A DNA stretch of 64,000 bases from Chelydra serpentina (lineage: Eukaryota > Chordata > Testudines > Chelydridae), in assembly GCA_037349315.1 (NCBI GenBank), contig JBAIAC010000007.1, forward strand, positions 8,990,001 to 9,054,000, written 5' to 3'. Below, one piece after another: positions 34,900 through 46,111 of this stretch. The position numbers and the translations under genes are program-made. How positions within the stretch are numbered: the stretch's first letter is position 1; each line of letters starts with the position of its first letter. The notes under the pieces were generated by a model. The model ran no database searches. It was not told the DNA's origin and saw only the letters and a program-made list of their open reading frames with translations.

Positions 34900-35420
34900 A
34901 CTGTGACGGTTTCAGACACTCCTTTGGAAGAGATCCCACAGGGGAGCTGGACAGCATTTTTGAAGGCTACAGACAGATCCAACGAGATGAGCATGGGGCA
35001 TCTGGTAACTCTGAGATCATACCTCACTCACCAAGCACTATCTCCATGCCAGGCCGACTTCTGCAGCGTAGGTAGACAGCTAAAGACTGGACGTGATCGG
35101 CCTGCTATCCCCTTCTCGACTTTCACCAAGAATGGAAGGTTAGAGACCGAGTGGTATTTGGCAAGATTTTTAATGCTGAGAGCTGGTTTCTTGAGCAAGA
35201 GCTAGACCATGGCACGTTGATGGCATGCTGGCAGCTTGTCATCTCTAAGGGAGACATTCACGAGCTCTATGAACCAGACTCCCCGCTTCCCCCCGTTGGC
35301 TTTCATCAGCTATGAGTGGCCTGACGTTCTAAGTGGTGTCTTTGATGTCGTGTATTCAAACAGCATTGGGATTGTTGCAATTAAGCAGCACACCCCAGAA
35401 AATCGCATGTGAGCGGCTCC
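34900..35420 (-). mobile_element. degraded LINE reverse-transcriptase fragment
   Basis: The - strand gives VSNLPFLVKVEKGIAGR and then LISLDLSVAFKN. These resemble the 'ISNLPFLGKVLEKVV' and 'LLDLSAAFD' motifs of L2-type reverse transcriptases. Frames are broken and the catalytic box was not found. The + strand 119-codon frame at 34846-35205 is taken as its shadow. Confidence 0.35.
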
Positions 35421-35939
35421 CTCTCTCTAGCTGACGGCAGCACGTTTTTAAAGCAGGAGTTTAGTGAAGGACAGATTGTCACTTGGCCTTATTGGCTCAG
35501 GCCCCCACCTGAACATTACAATATCACACAGGCTTTTGTGTGTGTGGCTGTGAATATTACTGGCACTCTGGAAAGAAGCTAGCTTGAAGCAGTCTAACAG
35601 ACAGCTCCAGTGCTCTTGGTATAGCAGCTATTAATAACTGTAACACAAGTGTCAGTTTTCTGCAGCTCACTGACAACTCTAACTAGTGGGTAATAAAAAC
35701 CCTCCAACAAAAGCTTCTTGATGACAAGAAAGATGATTAGTTATATAACCTTCCTCCTGAACAAGGGGCGGGGGGAAAGGAAGTGAAATGTTTCAGGGGC
35801 CAAAGAAAGTACAGCAGGTAAGGCAACCCGTATGTGCTGGACTGGAAACAGGACTCTGATTACCCTCATTCTGGGGCTTCAAAGTAGAGTTATAAGAACT
35901 TGTTAAAAAAGACGCTGCCTTTATTGTTAAACCTTTTCC

Positions 35940-36095
35940 TTTCATAGCTTCCAAGGCGAGGAGGGATCATTATGATCATCTAGTCTGACCTCCTGCACAT
36001 CACAGGCCAGAGAACCTCACCCAGTAAGTCCTGCATCCAGCCAATAAAGTCAGGTTGAGCTAGAGCATATTTGTTTGAGAAAGACATTTTTGGAA
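35940..36095 (-). mobile_element. CR1-type 3' tail fragment
   Basis: The phrase ATTATGATCATCTAGTCTGA with CCTCCTGCACATCACAGGCC is a common CR1-family 3' end read in antisense, truncated after about 155 bp. Confidence 0.55.
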
Positions 36096-36639
36096 CCTGC
36101 CAGGCTTCCCCGCCTTGAGAACCTGGGTGACCTTAAGCAGCAGCCTCGGCGAACTTAACACTGGAGAGAAAAGGAAGAGCAACAAGATCTGCTCCTAAAA
36201 TGTTGTGCCAGATACTCAGCTGGTGTAAACTGGGATAGCCTCACTGAAGTCAATGGCACTAGGATGATTCACACTAGCTGAGAATAAGGCCCTGGATTGG
36301 TTGAATGTAATCATCCTTGGCGAAGTCTCATGAGCCTGATGTCAGACATCACAGGTGCTAGGGCTAGGCTGTACTAGGATAAGGAAATCCAAGGAGAATG
36401 TGAGAACATGGTAGCAGATGCACCCATTCGCCAGCCAGAAAGCCGGCAGCCTCCTCTAAGCACCACTAGCAAAGGAGGTTTGAAAAGTGGGTAGAACGTA
36501 ATAGTAGAGCTTCTCTTGCATGGTCAGATGTGCTGGAGGAATCGCTACAACAAAACAAGTATGAGAGAGAGAGAGAGAGCACTTCAGAATCCAATGAGCA
36601 TTTATAATGAATGTCTAAAAAGAAAAAAAGCTGACATGT

Positions 36640-36930
36640 TGTTATTACTATCACTATTTATTTACACTATGGTAACACCTAGAGGCCCAGCCAATATCAG
36701 AAGCCCATTGTGCTAGGCGCTGTACAAACACACAGTGAGAGACAATCCCACCCCAAAAGACATCAGTCTAAAGAGGCAAGACAAAGGGTGGGAGGGAAGA
36801 AGATTTGTTATTATTTCCATTTTACAGACGAGGACCTGGGGGGCAGAGAGATTAAATGCAATGCCCCAGATCACACAAGAAGTCTGTGGCAGAGCCAGGA
36901 ATTGAGGACAGGCCTTCTAAGTCCCATCCC
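36640..36930 (+). mobile_element. MIR-type SINE
   Basis: Ordered motifs are CATTGTGCTAGGCGCTGTAC, CCATTTTACAGACGAGGACC, GATTAAATGCAATGCCCCAG and GGCAGAGCCAGGAATTGAGG. The same order is seen at 43925-44215 and 48700-48940. Confidence 0.7.
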
Positions 36931-37284
36931 AGTGCCTTAATCATGAAACAATCCTTCCTTTCATGACCATTCAGAATATAAATACATCCCTCTTTAGAAA
37001 AATCACTGAACTGACATGGATGCTTAGACCTATGCTTAGACATCAGGGGAGTAACGTTCTGCTCTCGGATGTGCATATACAATTTTCATGAAAGCCAATG
37101 GCCACCTTATATATTCAAAGGCAGAGTTATGTCTTGGTTTTGCACAGTGGAAAGTGGAGCTGAGCAAAGAATCAGATTAAATTTTCATGAAATTTTACCC
37201 TTCTTTTTGGTCAAAATTTCTAATTTTGAAAATCTATGACCAGCTCTAGTGGATAGTCTCGGATGGAGCGTGCTCCACAAAATA

Positions 37285-38294
37285 CTCCTGGAGGAATTCT
37301 GCACCACTGTGTGTGCGCATAATCAATCAGGCTACATAAGCCACATATTTTTAATTTTTTGCACAGAAAAAAGCTTCTGCTGGAAGTTGCTGCCATTCGG
37401 TCTTTTGCCCACCAGAGGGTGCTGTGGCAATAGCACGCAGCAGCAGCTCCCAGCAGAAAATAACTTCTGCAATTCAACCTTTTGCCTACCAGAGGGCGCT
37501 GTGGTGATAGAACAAAGCAGCAGCTCCCAGCTAGCTAGGAAAGAGAAAGAGCCTGCAGAGCCTTCTTCACAGCTGGCCAGGTCAAGAGATAGGAGCTATG
37601 GGGAGAAAGACAGTGTGGGGCACTGGGTGGGGTCAGACAGGGGCTCATAAGGGCTAGTGGAGGAGGACAGAGTGGGGTAGGAGCTGAATGGGAGTGTAGG
37701 CACAGGGTCACAGAGAGGAGGGAGGTGCAGGGCCACATGGTGATGGGGGGAGTGGGTGTCTGAGTGGGGACAGAGGTACTGAATGGGAGAGGCTAGGGTC
37801 CAGCCAGGGTCTGCACGGGGGAAGCTCCCTAACAGTCCCTCCCTGACCCCCCAAAAACCTGTTCCATATTTTTCTCACCCATACCCAACAACGCTCAAAG
37901 TTCACACCCAGGTTCCTTCCAAGCAATTATTTCCCTCTCCTCAGCTACTCTGTTACCTCTGACTACCCCCTCCCCCACCCCGTCCCCAGCCTTTGCACTG
38001 CATCTGGGAGGTGCGGGAAATATGGTTCTGTATTGTAGTTTAAATTAATTATTATTCAGAGTTCTGTATTAATGTGCCTAATTAGAAATCTATTTGTCAA
38101 AAAACATTTTCAGAATATTTTTTGTTGTCTGTATTGTTACAGACATACTTGCTGACAGGTATTTTGAAATAAATCACCAAAAATAATTGAAACCAGTGTG
38201 ATTATATTTTGTTATTTTGACACAAAATATGCAGAATTTGAAAATATTGTGCACAGAATTTTTAATTTTTTGGTGCAGAATTCACCCAGGAACA
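37285..38294. mobile_element. 1-kb TIR element
   Basis: The left end CTCCTGGAGGAATTCTGCAC and the right end TGCAGAATTCACCCAGGAA are inverted repeats of about 20 bp. Flanks ACAAAATA (37277-37284) and ACAAAAGT (38295-38302) share 6 of 8. A roughly 95-bp internal unit containing CACCAGAGGGTGCTGTGG and TACCAGAGGGCGCTGTGG is duplicated near 37370-37535. A short stretch near 38200-38280 is AT-rich with GCACAGAATTTTTAATTTTT. No transposase frame. Probably a non-autonomous DNA transposon; the superfamily is unsure. Confidence 0.55.
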
Positions 38295-39087
38295 ACAAAA
38301 GTATGGGCAGGGGATTAGGGAAAAGAGAATCTTTCATTTAAGGAACCATTACTGTTACAAAGAGAAGCTTAATGCCTGCAAAGGGGAAGTCAGTTTATCA
38401 AATTTGGATGGATGAAGATTTGAGTGGACCCTCTTTTGAAAATTGAACCTCTGGCTTTAGGAGACCTGGCTGACACACAAGCCCTAGTCAGTGTGCCACA
38501 ATGAAAATAAAGACCAAAGTTGGTAAGTCGATTCCACACACTGAACTGAAAGTCACTGAACTTCGTTGGATATTTTAGCTGCCATGGGTATTCTGTCAAA
38601 GATGCATTTTTAGCTAAGCTTTGGAAAGTAATTGCCAGATGATCTTCCAAATGATCCCCAATGAGCAGTGACTATCACAAAGTCAAGCATTTGCCCCTTT
38701 GTCAACATACTTGTTATCCTCGTTTTCTCTCAAAGATGTATTGGATACAGTACTGTACAGATCCAGTATTGCACAGGTCACAAAATGTGTTTGTCCTCCT
38801 TTAAACCATTGAAAGGCAGCAACACTAGCCAAGACTCACTTGTGAATTGTTGATATTGCACCAAAGATTGTTGCAGAATTTAGACAACTGCAACTGTACA
38901 TCATCTCTGAAACCCACCAAAACAATTCCTTAAAAGAGACAGAGCGAGACCAGGATCAAATTCAGCCCTAGCATAAAAGGATATTTCCTCGGCTGAACTT
39001 AAGAGGCCAGATCCCAAGGACTAGATCAATGAGAACTTGCATGAGTAAAGACTTCCGAATTGAACCCCAGATTTATGCCTGTTCACC

Positions 39088-39129
39088 CTGAGTTTAGCCC
39101 CTTAAATGCTGAGTTTAGCCCCTTAAATG
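39088..39129. repeat. exact 21-bp tandem duplication
   Basis: CTGAGTTTAGCCCCTTAAAT plus G occurs twice back to back, at 39088-39108 and 39109-39129. Confidence 0.9.
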
Positions 39130-39652
39130 ACTATTATGGTCCTGCCCACTCTATGATCTCCAGCATTAATTGCACAGGAAATAAGCAATAGCATCTTCCA
39201 CTTCTAGGGCACCATGAACTCACCCCAGATTAGCAGTGCCCACAATTAACTGATGGGAGTTCAGTGTAGTTCATGTGAAATAAATTGTTGGCCTCAGTCT
39301 CTCACCTTATCTCTGCCTCCCACTACCTTTGCTGGCTGTCATTCAGCTTCTTTGCATCTATAAGTGTTGGTTTGGTTCTAATCACTCAGCTCTTCCCACT
39401 CTCCCTCTTCCATCTCCTGATCTGTCTGGCCCCATCATCAGTCGGAATGCTCAGTCACAGTATGCAATATCTCCTCCTACACACTGTCTTATGTTACCCA
39501 CTCCCACGTTTGGGAAAAGTCTGAATACCCTGTTGGCTCTGAAGAGCACTTCACCACTCTCAAAGCTCAGTCCTAATCCCATGACTACCTACCAGCTACA
39601 GTGAAATCAGGCTCATGGTAAAACATCAGTCTGTGAGGCAAATGACCAGAAT

Positions 39653-40117
39653 TTGAGCTTCACAGAGGTTTTTAGCAGGTGTCCAGAAGAGTTTGCTTTG
39701 CTAACCAAGAAGTCAGAAACAGAAGCATGTCTCAAATTGCTTTCAGAGTATGAGTTCAGATTTATTAAGGACACAGATAAATTTGTAAGATGCTCAGGAC
39801 ATGAGAAATGCCATTTACAACACCACCATGACTGGAGAGATGGGAGCTGCAGCTTGAAAAAAGTTGCAGAATTGTTAAAGGCAGTTAACATCCTGGTAAG
39901 CAGAAAACTGCTACTAGACTATTGCTCGGGACAGCAGTCTGCCTATTCAAAGGATCAGCAGGGCACAGATATACAAACCCACCATTATTCCTACACAAGT
40001 GGCATGCAGCTTTTACAATTCAACAGACACAAAATTACAGCATTTAATAAATTACAGCTTAAATTAAAAGATACATTTCAAAGGGCAGAAGAAACGTCAC
40101 GTAAGCTTTCTTGGTAG
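39653..40117 (+). other. 154-codon open frame of unknown nature
   Basis: An uninterrupted + strand frame from ATG at 39653 to a stop after ETSRKLSW. It is longer than its neighbours in non-repeat sequence, with mixed charged residues rather than low complexity, and contains a His/Cys cluster (CSGHEKCHLQHHHDWRDGSC). I do not recognise a domain. No splice-site pair, promoter or Kozak context stands out, and it lies between RHOJ and GPHB5, where no gene is known in human. It may be a chance frame or an eroded retrogene. Confidence 0.2.
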
Positions 40118-41678
40118 TTTTGAGCATGCATGCTTGGGACGGGAAGGAAATCTAACTAAGAGACAAGGCTGTTTGATTTTCCTGATTTTCAAGCCCTAAT
40201 CAGGGTTTAGGTGGGTAAATCATGTGTTTAGCATTAATCTGTTCAGAAATACTATCAGAACAACTATGTTGGAAAGTTGTTTTATCTTGTGTGCTCCTGC
40301 TCACAGCTCACACAGGGCAAAATTCCTGTTCTCACAACAGTCCAAACCAACCATGTATGGAGAGTGAAACAATTCCGGGATAGAAGACACCAAATCCTCT
40401 TCTCCAACCTGCAGCCACGGCACAGGACATGTATGCAGCTGGTCAGGGGCCATTGTTGGGGTATACTAGTAGCTGCAGTTCCCCCCTCCCCATGTGGTGG
40501 CCATTGGATCTCTAAGCACTCGGAAACTTTGCTATGGTCTTTGTAACTAAATGAAATTCCTGCACTAAGCACAGGGAATATCACACATACTGTGTGGCAA
40601 TGCTAGCTGGGCATCAAAGGCACAGTTTTAAAGCTTTCATGGTGAGCATCCTAGTCGCATTACCCCAGGCCACAGCCCATGGTCTCCATGGAGCTAAGCT
40701 GCACAGGGGACTGTAGAGTGATCCTACATAGCCTCTCTCGGATCATCTTGACAAAGTGGGAGAGATCATCAAGAGAGACTCGCAGGCCATAGAGAGCCTC
40801 TTTGATTTACATTAAATCAGTTCTTGTCCTCTTTCCAAGCAGAACCAGCAGGGGAAGAAATGTTTACTTTTTCTTTCAGATTTGAAGCGCTTTTTCTTTT
40901 TTTAAGGAATTTTCTCCTGGGTTGGCTTTTGCGTAAGAGTTCATGCACAGTGGACCCAATTCAGCAAAACACGTAAATGTGCCAACTTGAAGCACATGCC
41001 AAAGTCCATTCCTATTAAACAAAGGAATTAAGCAAGTGCTGCATCAGGGTCATTATGATGCAATAATCTTCACATTCATGCATTTATATGACAGATGTTT
41101 CAGAACCCAATTCTGGTCTCATTGATACTGGGCTCAAAGCCCTACAATTCCATTTTCCTTGATGTAGTTATTCCTGGTTTACACCCATGTAAATTAGAAG
41201 AGAAACCAGCCTAATGGGAGTTGAGGGGATTCTGCGGAGTATGTTTGCGTTCAGGGCTCAGGGTTGGGAGAAATAAAACCTGAAATGTACAAATTCATTG
41301 TTACTAAGTCCTTAATGCTCTTATTGTCAATTTCAATACGTCTATGACTTCTAATTAAATGTGCCCTTTATGCATAAGGCAAGTTCACACTGAAATGCCC
41401 ATGGCTAGAGCAAATTGTATCAGTACTTTTCATCTGATATGTTGCTGTGAGGCTCCTTATTACTTTACTGCATCAAATAGATCTTTAAACAACTGGCAGC
41501 TAGGAGAAGCTTATGCCTCTCCTGTACAGAAGGGTCAGGGATTAGATTCATTACAGACATAGGGTTAAATTCTGTGCTGACTTACACCACCCCCAATCCT
41601 GCAGTTACACTGGGTGTACATCAGGACAGAGTTTGGCCCAAAACGCCTAGAGCAGCTGTCCAGCAGGGGCCGGGGGAC

Positions 41679-41867
41679 TCAGACGGTCTCACATTCAGTA
41701 GTTGCAGTGGAACAGACCCCGCAGTCACACCGTATGGCCATAGGGTACGTGTAGGAAGGATCCACAGCAGCAGCACAATTCGGCAGCTTCACCGTAACCA
41801 GCTTAGTCTCGTTGTAGGTGCAGACTCGATGGTGCGCGTCGATGTACGGGGGATCCAGCACAGGCTT
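41679..41867 (-). CDS. GPHB5: GPHB5 coding exon 2
   Basis: On the - strand, the acceptor CTAACAG precedes AAG at 41867. The exon encodes 62 residues, KPVLDPPYIDAHHRVC to TTECETV, and a stop at 41679. GPHB5 is the secreted beta subunit of thyrostimulin; it pairs with GPHA2 and acts on the TSH receptor. Six cysteines of the cystine-knot fold are here (full-protein residues 84, 99, 115, 117, 120 and 127), including the CDCGVC cluster. CTYNET gives the N-glycosylation site at Asn87. The last residue is Val where I recall Ile in human. The frame is intact and in phase with exon 1. Confidence 0.97.
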   Translation of the reverse strand, partial: KPVLDPPYIDAHHRVCTYNETKLVTVKLPNCAAAVDPSYTYPMAIRCDCGVCSTATTECETV

Positions 41868-42139
41868 CTGTTAGGTGTGGGGAAATGCTGACATCAGACA
41901 AAGGCAAGAGGAACTCAGGACAGCTTTGAGCAGGCACAAATAGCACTGGGGCTAGATACTGCAACCCCCTCCCAGTTCCAGTTACTTCCCTGGGATTAAT
42001 CAGAAAAGTAGGGACAATTGGTTTGCAGGACCAGGCCCATAAAGACTGTCTAGAAATAATTCTTGGGCTGAGTTCTGTATGGGTCCCACTAGACTATTCC
42101 CCTTTTGGTTTATGACCATGTCACTGAGAATTCTTTTGA

Positions 42140-42580
42140 AATGGAAGGTGCCGGCTAAGGCTGGTCAAAACCTTTTCTCTCAGAATGGATTTTTTTTTAA
42201 ACGGAAAATTGGGGTTTCAACTAAACGAAACATTGCACCAAAAGTGACTGTGGAAAATTTTGACTTTTCATCAAAAAACCTAAACACCTGAAAACACAAA
42301 AAAATATTCATAAATGCCACCACAATGTAGTTTGGATGCTGCAGTCTCCTCTGTGGGCCAGTATTGGGACTCCCATGATGCACTACTGAGGCTCAGCAAG
42401 AGGGGAAACCATGATGCATCATGGGAGATGTAGTCAGGCCCAGCCCACAGGGGAGAACAGATCATGAGGCACCTGTAGTACAACACCCATGAGATTTATT
42501 TTTCAGTTTTGAGTCAAAAAAACTGTTTTTGACTTTTACTGAAAAGTCTAAACTTTCTGTAAAAAAAAAAAAAAAAAGCG
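42140..42580. repeat. AT-rich interspersed repeat with palindromic core
   Basis: AT-rich arms (AAAACCTTTTCTCTCAGAAT, GAAAATTTTGACTTTTCATC and GACTTTTACTGAAAAG) flank a middle with CCCATGATGCACTACTG and CATGATGCATCATGGGAGAT. The latter includes the palindrome ATGATGCATCAT. It resembles other self-complementary repeats in the window; a non-autonomous DNA transposon is likely. Confidence 0.45.
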
Positions 42581-43924
42581 CCCCATTTTCTAATCCGTTC
42601 CAGTGCAGGGATGGGCTGCCATAGTCTGACCAGACCTCCCTGCACTCAGCACAGCTGAAGCTTGCAGGGAGAAGGCAGCCTGTGCCCATGGATTGGGGTG
42701 GGAAGTTATGCCTCTGCAGCATGAGCCCTCTTTTCTCCTCACAAGAAGTTTGAAAGAGTGGAGGGCAGAGGGATACGAAGGAGCCAACTGGACTCCTCTG
42801 GATTCTCCTGCCCCCTCCAACCTGCACGGGGAAGCAGCACAAGCGAGTACAGCACAGGGATAGTTGAATTTGTGTTTGGTTTCCCCGCTGTGATGTGGAA
42901 AGGGCTTGCCGTGCTCTTTACAGGAGAGAGTCCCAGGTGTCCTGGCAGACGGATCACAGACACCATGTGCTGCAGAAGTCCCTCACGTCATTAAGTCTCC
43001 CACACAATACATCCTGGGACTCTCTGGGAACAGGAGGGCCAAGAACTTTATGAATGTAGCTTAACTCTGCTCCAGCAGCAGCTGCAGTCGAGTAAGGGCC
43101 TCTGCAACATCTGTGCTCTCCAAGGAGCAGTGGAAGCTGATGGAGCAAGGTGACAAGATGCATGTGGCTCTCAAAGACTCCTTAGGTTATGGAGGTGGAA
43201 ACCCCCCCACCTCCCCAGTTTATTCCACAGGTGAAGTGTAGCAAACAGAGGCCCAGCCTCCTCGCCCCCAGGCAATAAAAGAAGAAGTAGGAAAGTCTGA
43301 ACCAAAACTCAAAAACTTCTCCCCATCGGTTATCAGCAGAATGAGTCCGTCGGCTTTACTCAGCAAAACCCCACTGACATTAACGGGATTTTCCCTGAAT
43401 AAAGACATACGGATCTAGCCCATTAAATGTTTACATTACAGCAAGCTAAAATGAGTCATGAGTTTGATCTCTAATGTGTGTAGACTTGCTCTCTCACCCC
43501 CAAGCCTCCATCCAGAACAGAATTACCTCATTTTCATCCTGGGCTGCAATTTAAATGGGACCAAATTAGAAAGACATCCTCTTTGGGATTTGCTGTTTGG
43601 AACACAATATATCACCCATGAATCAAGGGCCCCATTTTAATCTCCAAGGAATTTTCTTTCGGTAAAGTCACACAGGGCTCTTTCCCCCAAGTGTTTAAGC
43701 CATAAGAGGCTTTCAAATTGCATAATGAGAGTCTTACGTAAGCACTTTATAAATATTACCACATGATGCGAGTGTTTCTCTTGAACAATGGTTCAAATGA
43801 ATAACTCAAGGCAAATTTGTCAGTCACTGGCACGTGTATTTTGACCACCATTCACCAGACCGGGGCCTTGCCTTCATGCTGGCTTGTTGACTTCCAAGCA
43901 CCGTCTTGTCATTGTGGTTCTTTA

Positions 43925-44215
43925 TTGTTTGTATTACGATAGTGCATCAGGGCCCCAGTTGAGACCAGGGTCCCATCGTGGTAGGTGCTGTACAAACACA
44001 TAGTAAAGACAGTCCCTGCCCCCAAAGAACTGACAATCTAAGTGTGATTTAGCTGCAAAGAGAAAGGAAATATCCTCGTTTTATAGTCCGGGAACCAAGG
44101 CACAGCTAGATTAAGCAACTAGCCCACGGCCACACAGAAAGTCCGTGGCAGAGCCAGGAGTCGAATGCGGATCTCCTGAGTCCTAGTTCAGGGGCTTCAC
44201 CACAAGACCAGCCTC
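43925..44215 (+). mobile_element. MIR-type SINE
   Basis: Motifs run GTAGGTGCTGTACAAACACA, AGACAGTCCCTGCCCCCAAA, TTAAGCAACTAGCCCACGGC and GGCAGAGCCAGGAGTCGAAT in the MIR order. Confidence 0.7.
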
Positions 44216-44313
44216 CCTGGTGCTAGGGGAATAATCATAAGCTGCTTCCTGCACTACTTGCCGATCTCCATTTGAAAAAAATAAAGCGACACTAAAGCTG
44301 GTGCTGTTTAGAC

Positions 44314-44483
44314 CAGTGGTTCTCAACCCGCGGCCTGCTTGTGGCCCAATCAGCACACAGCTGCAGCCCATGTGACCTCCTCAGGGCCTTACAGGTAGTA
44401 TATATATTGTATGGATGCAACCCACATAACATACCGAGAGCTGCACATGCGGCCCACAATGGTAACTAGGTTGAGAATCACTG
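44314..44483. mobile_element. non-autonomous hAT (Charlie-type ends)
   Basis: The 170-bp element starts CAGTGGTTCTCAACC and ends GGTTGAGAATCACTG. Flanks GTTTAGAC (44306-44313) and GTTTAGAG (44484-44491) match at 7 of 8. The ends are those of the hAT-Charlie group. It lies 70 bp inside the intron from the GPHB5 exon 1 donor. Confidence 0.85.
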
Positions 44484-44553
44484 GTTTAGAGCTAGCTCCT
44501 TAGGCCACCTCTGCCCCCCACCCCCCCCAAGGTGTCCCTCAGGTATTGCTCAC

Positions 44554-44757
44554 CTCCCACGTCTCGCAGCGCCCCCAGCAGGCATCCGTGGTGATGCGCA
44601 TCCCCTTGCAGCCAGGTTTCCTAGCCAGGAAGGTGAACTCACGCACAGCGCAGCCCGTGAACGTGCGCAGGTTGATGTTGGAAGCTCTGAGTGCACGGAC
44701 ACAGCCAGCCAGTATCAGGAGAAGCAGGGAGCCCAGGACCACATGACGGAGCTTCAT
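44554..44757 (-). CDS. GPHB5: GPHB5 coding exon 1
   Basis: The exon runs from ATG (44757-44755) to CETWE at 44554, 68 codons, followed by donor GTGAGC. I chose the MKLRHVV start because human GPHB5 starts MKL; an in-frame ATG ten codons upstream (44787) would weaken the signal peptide. Residues 1 to about 21 form a signal peptide with an LLLLILAG core. The mature part has cysteines at 36, 50, 60 and 64 with the CWGRC motif of glycoprotein hormone beta chains. The total of 130 residues equals the human length. With exon 2 the mature protein has ten cysteines, as in GPB5 proteins, which lack the seat-belt disulphide of TSH beta and LH beta. Confidence 0.97.
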
Positions 44758-46111
44758 GCTGCACCCCACGGTGGAAAGGAGACACACAACGAGCTGTGAG
44801 ACATGCTCAGCCCCTGAGGAGCGAGCGCACTTAGTCCCGGGCGTGAGATTATGGAGGGAAGGGGAGGCGATGGCACCATCCCCTCGTAGTCACCCATTTC
44901 CTTTATGCATCCAGTAGTGAGGAGGAGTGAGAAGATGGCACCTCCCCTTATTCCTCCCTCTGTACAACCCAGGCAGCGCTGCTAGGTTATGCAGGGCAGT
45001 GGCTGGGTTTGCTATAAGTTCTGTGATTAAACTCATAAGCTTTAGCTGTGGGGTTTGTCAAGCCAGGTGGGCCACTGGTTTCCCCACCCCTGAGCCTAGC
45101 GAATTTTGCAGCGCAGCAGACAAGGCAATGCTCCAGCTTCACTGGGAGTCGGATGGAGTGGAGAGGGAGAGGCAGGGGGAGGGAGGCTCACTGAACAGCC
45201 CTGGCAGGAACAAGGAAGCAGGATCCCCTCCTCAAGGCTCACCTCTGCTGCAATGCTTGTTAAAAAATAGCAGCCAATTCATAATGGCATCAGGGACCGA
45301 TGGGGACAGTTGGGCCTTCCTCTAAATATTTGTAATTAGCCAGGGGGCAATTGCAAACACACCTTTGTCTATAACAGTCGTCTTCTCTCCCCAACCCCCA
45401 TTCCCATCCTATGTTTCATTTGTCTTCAGATTGTAAACCCTGCTCCTGGCGTGAAGGAGGGCACTACCACAGTATACCTGTTGCGAAGAATACCCTGAAT
45501 ACCCTGAACACTAAATTCACTCCCTGGGGCTGCAGCAACACATGCCACCTGCCACCCACACACTTTGCCAGGAGACAGAGCTGGTCAGGGCAGCTAACCT
45601 GCCAAAGCAGCCCAGAAAGTGATTGTTGCTAGACAAGGAAGCGCATGGGCAAGGAACCTGAGAGATGCCTTGATTCAGCACATCTTGTAGGCAACTTCCA
45701 CTAACCAAATTTCTATGAAACCTGCTTCTCCCCAGCAAAACCCATTGGGAAAGGACCCCACCCCCCCCCGCCCCATTCCCAATGCAACTTTCTCTCCCAG
45801 AGAAGGGAGGTGGAAACTGCACCAAATGAGTGAATCAAGCCCTACACCAATATATTCCTCCTCTGCCTCTCAAGCTTTTATTTCATATAAAGTTTTCCAT
45901 GTAAAAACCCCAAGTACAGAAATTTAACCTTGGGGGCGTAGCCAACTGTACAGAAAATAGCATTGCACCCACTGAGCCAGATCCTCAGCAGGTACAAATC
46001 AGTGTCAACTGAAGTCAATGGAGCTACATCAGTTTACACCAGTGGAGGATCTGGCAGGTTAAGTAGAAGCTTGACTATCTAAACCCCCGTGGACCTAACT
46101 GCTCGGTTTGG

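Larger units (their letters stand above)
25982..41678. other. RHOJ 3' UTR and space between RHOJ and GPHB5
   Basis: The RHOJ 3' UTR starts at 25982. Its end is not determined: several AATAAA-like hexamers exist (for example near 30160, 30610, 31030 and 31217), but none is clearly the used site. Annotated elements lie at 28233-28870, 32784-33340, 34690-35420, 35940-36930 and 37285-38294. The AT-rich parts 26340-27240, 29700-31250 and 33700-34440 look single-copy and may include UTR. I see no further gene. The GPHB5 3' end must lie just below 41679, but no clear polyadenylation signal was found on the - strand. Confidence 0.6.
41868..44553 (-). other. GPHB5: GPHB5 intron
   Basis: A 2,686-bp intron with donor GTGAGC (44553-44548) and acceptor AG at 41868-41869. 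It contains an AT-rich self-complementary repeat with a short A-run (42140-42580), a MIR SINE (43925-44215) and a hAT (44314-44483). Frames at 42462-43163 show no known domain. Nothing identifiable was seen in 42600-43900. Confidence 0.9.

Noticed and set aside
34846..35205. 119-codon + strand frame
   Set aside because: The opposite strand reads better as a LINE reverse-transcriptase remnant.
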